From: JBBEAM01 sp040882845
Lineage (GTDB): Bacteria; Pseudomonadota; Alphaproteobacteria; Kiloniellales; DSM-21159
DNA: 64,000 nucleotides
NCBI GenBank assembly: GCA_040882845.1
Contig: JBBEAM010000009.1
Coordinates: 1-64,000 of the forward strand
Reading direction: 5' to 3'
Shown one piece after another: positions 63,622 to 64,000 of this stretch. The notes under the pieces were generated by a model. It made no database searches. It worked only from the letters and a program-made list of their open reading frames with translations, and was not told the DNA's origin. Position 1 is the stretch's first letter. Each line of letters starts with the position of its first letter. Both the position numbers and the translations under genes were made by a program.

Positions 63622-64000
63622 ACTGAGGGGAGCGTAATTATAGAAAGCGGTTGGGGAGAAGCATTTGATAAAGAAAGGTGGCAGAGAATTCATGTAATAA
63701 ACGAGGGAGATAGGCATTATAGAAGCATTTATTTTGATGCAGGAGAAAGGATAGCGATTGCACCTAGTAGTGGCGCACCCCACTGGAATGATAATTTCGT
63801 GATTTATGTCATGGCGGTGCCGGTTGATGGAATTGGAGGGCCTTTGAGCTCTTCGATTGTAAGTCCAGAGTGGTACATTCCTATCAAGGTAACGGCAGGA
63901 CCAACAGGCCATGGGATTGCAAATTATTATGTCTTTCGAGGAAGTACTTCATCTGCTTACAATAGATGGCGTATAAGCTATCCCTATCAGCAATCAGGAA
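62812..64000 (+). CDS. RHS core end with a different C-terminal tip (partial, runs off window)
   Basis: At least 396 codons, with no stop before the window edge. The frame is open somewhat upstream of the ATG (RQADDWQLLANPLAY), again without an RHS N-terminus. Residues 8-69 repeat the RHS core of the first cassette and 70-270 its pretoxin. From about 63622 the tip is new (SVIIESGWGEAFDKERWQR, HWNDNFVIYVMAVPVDG, NRWRISYPYQQSG) and AT-rich. No toxin family is recognised. An immunity gene is expected beyond the window. Confidence 0.8.
   Translation, partial: MATVTPRGFTGQEHLDTTGLVHMNGRVYDAKIGRFLSADPHLQDETNLQAYNRYSYVLNNPLSYTDPSGFFFKKLFNAFKSVFKAVTSVTTFVLKNALREVGKLSAKVPGLSVAIQGAACFYGGPAGCAAAAALLTYASGGSLKDAAIAAAFAYGAANVWQTVGAGLADFTAAQGLGVAEGALLKGAVHGTVGGALSAAQGGSFHEGFIANGAAGLSTPLIFGTIGTGLGIEDIAARTAAASVVGGAAAELAGGNFENGATTAAFAWVFNTEGSVIIESGWGEAFDKERWQRIHVINEGDRHYRSIYFDAGERIAIAPSSGAPHWNDNFVIYVMAVPVDGIGGPLSSSIVSPEWYIPIKVTAGPTGHGIANYYVFRGSTSSAYNRWRISYPYQQSG

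Overview
The window is a high-GC bacterial chromosome segment. Gene content and family resemblance point to an alphaproteobacterium, most likely of the Rhodospirillales. This rests on the tRNA-Tyr/tRNA-Gly/tuf arrangement, a five-step HutF/HutG histidine pathway, a GcrA-free metabolic neighbourhood rich in sarcosine-oxidase-type enzymes, and an RHS pretoxin carrying a GHNGGPPL motif. The taxon is an inference, not something the sequence proves.

Layout. 1-3.6 kb: tuf with tRNA-Gly and tRNA-Tyr, a 23S rRNA 2'-O-methyltransferase, and two small secreted proteins (one His/Arg/Trp-rich, one with four EF-hands). 3.6-12.5 kb: a polyamine/omega-amino-acid module with a PuuR-like regulator, two class-III pyruvate aminotransferases, alanine dehydrogenase, PuuB- and PuuA-like enzymes and N-carbamoylputrescine amidase. 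12.5-18.2 kb: a redoxin/2-oxoglutarate-dioxygenase fusion, tRNA-Thr, and a complete Type III restriction-modification system directly behind that tRNA. 18.2-29.3 kb: mixed genes, including a PhnD-like/GFA/XRE operon, a desaturase, an FAD oxidoreductase, an adenosine-deaminase-like lipoprotein, a MATE pump, GreB and an IPNS-type oxygenase. 29.3-36.4 kb: the main hut cluster (ornithine cyclodeaminase homologue, hutF, hutI, hutG, hutC, hutU). 36.4-39.2 kb: FetAB-like transporter, YbaN-like protein and a secreted protein. 39.3-46.3 kb: fhs and the soxBDAG operon. 46.4-56.0 kb: enolase-superfamily enzyme, a second FAD oxidoreductase, amidase, GATase, a GlxA/GbdR-type regulator, hutH, and a ferredoxin reductase with its [2Fe-2S] ferredoxin. 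56.0-60.3 kb: an AT-rich orphan, an amidase/2OG-oxygenase operon, and metF. 60.3-64 kb: a polymorphic-toxin locus.

How the genes fit together. The core theme is nitrogen and one-carbon catabolism. Polyamines and omega-amino acids donate amino groups to pyruvate, and alanine dehydrogenase can recycle the alanine. Histidine goes to glutamate, ammonia and formate. Formate can enter the folate pool through Fhs. Sarcosine oxidase delivers 5,10-methylene-THF, which MetF can reduce. A perfect HutC-type palindrome lies between hutG and hutC. Its 12-bp core recurs upstream of an FAD oxidoreductase 12 kb away, which suggests a wider regulon.

The most novel region is the right edge. Two gapless 843-bp copies of an RHS core-end plus pretoxin region lead into unrelated C-terminal tips. 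The first tip is followed by a 4-bp-overlapping probable immunity gene. IS630- and IS5-type transposase remnants lie between the two cassettes. The second cassette runs off the window.
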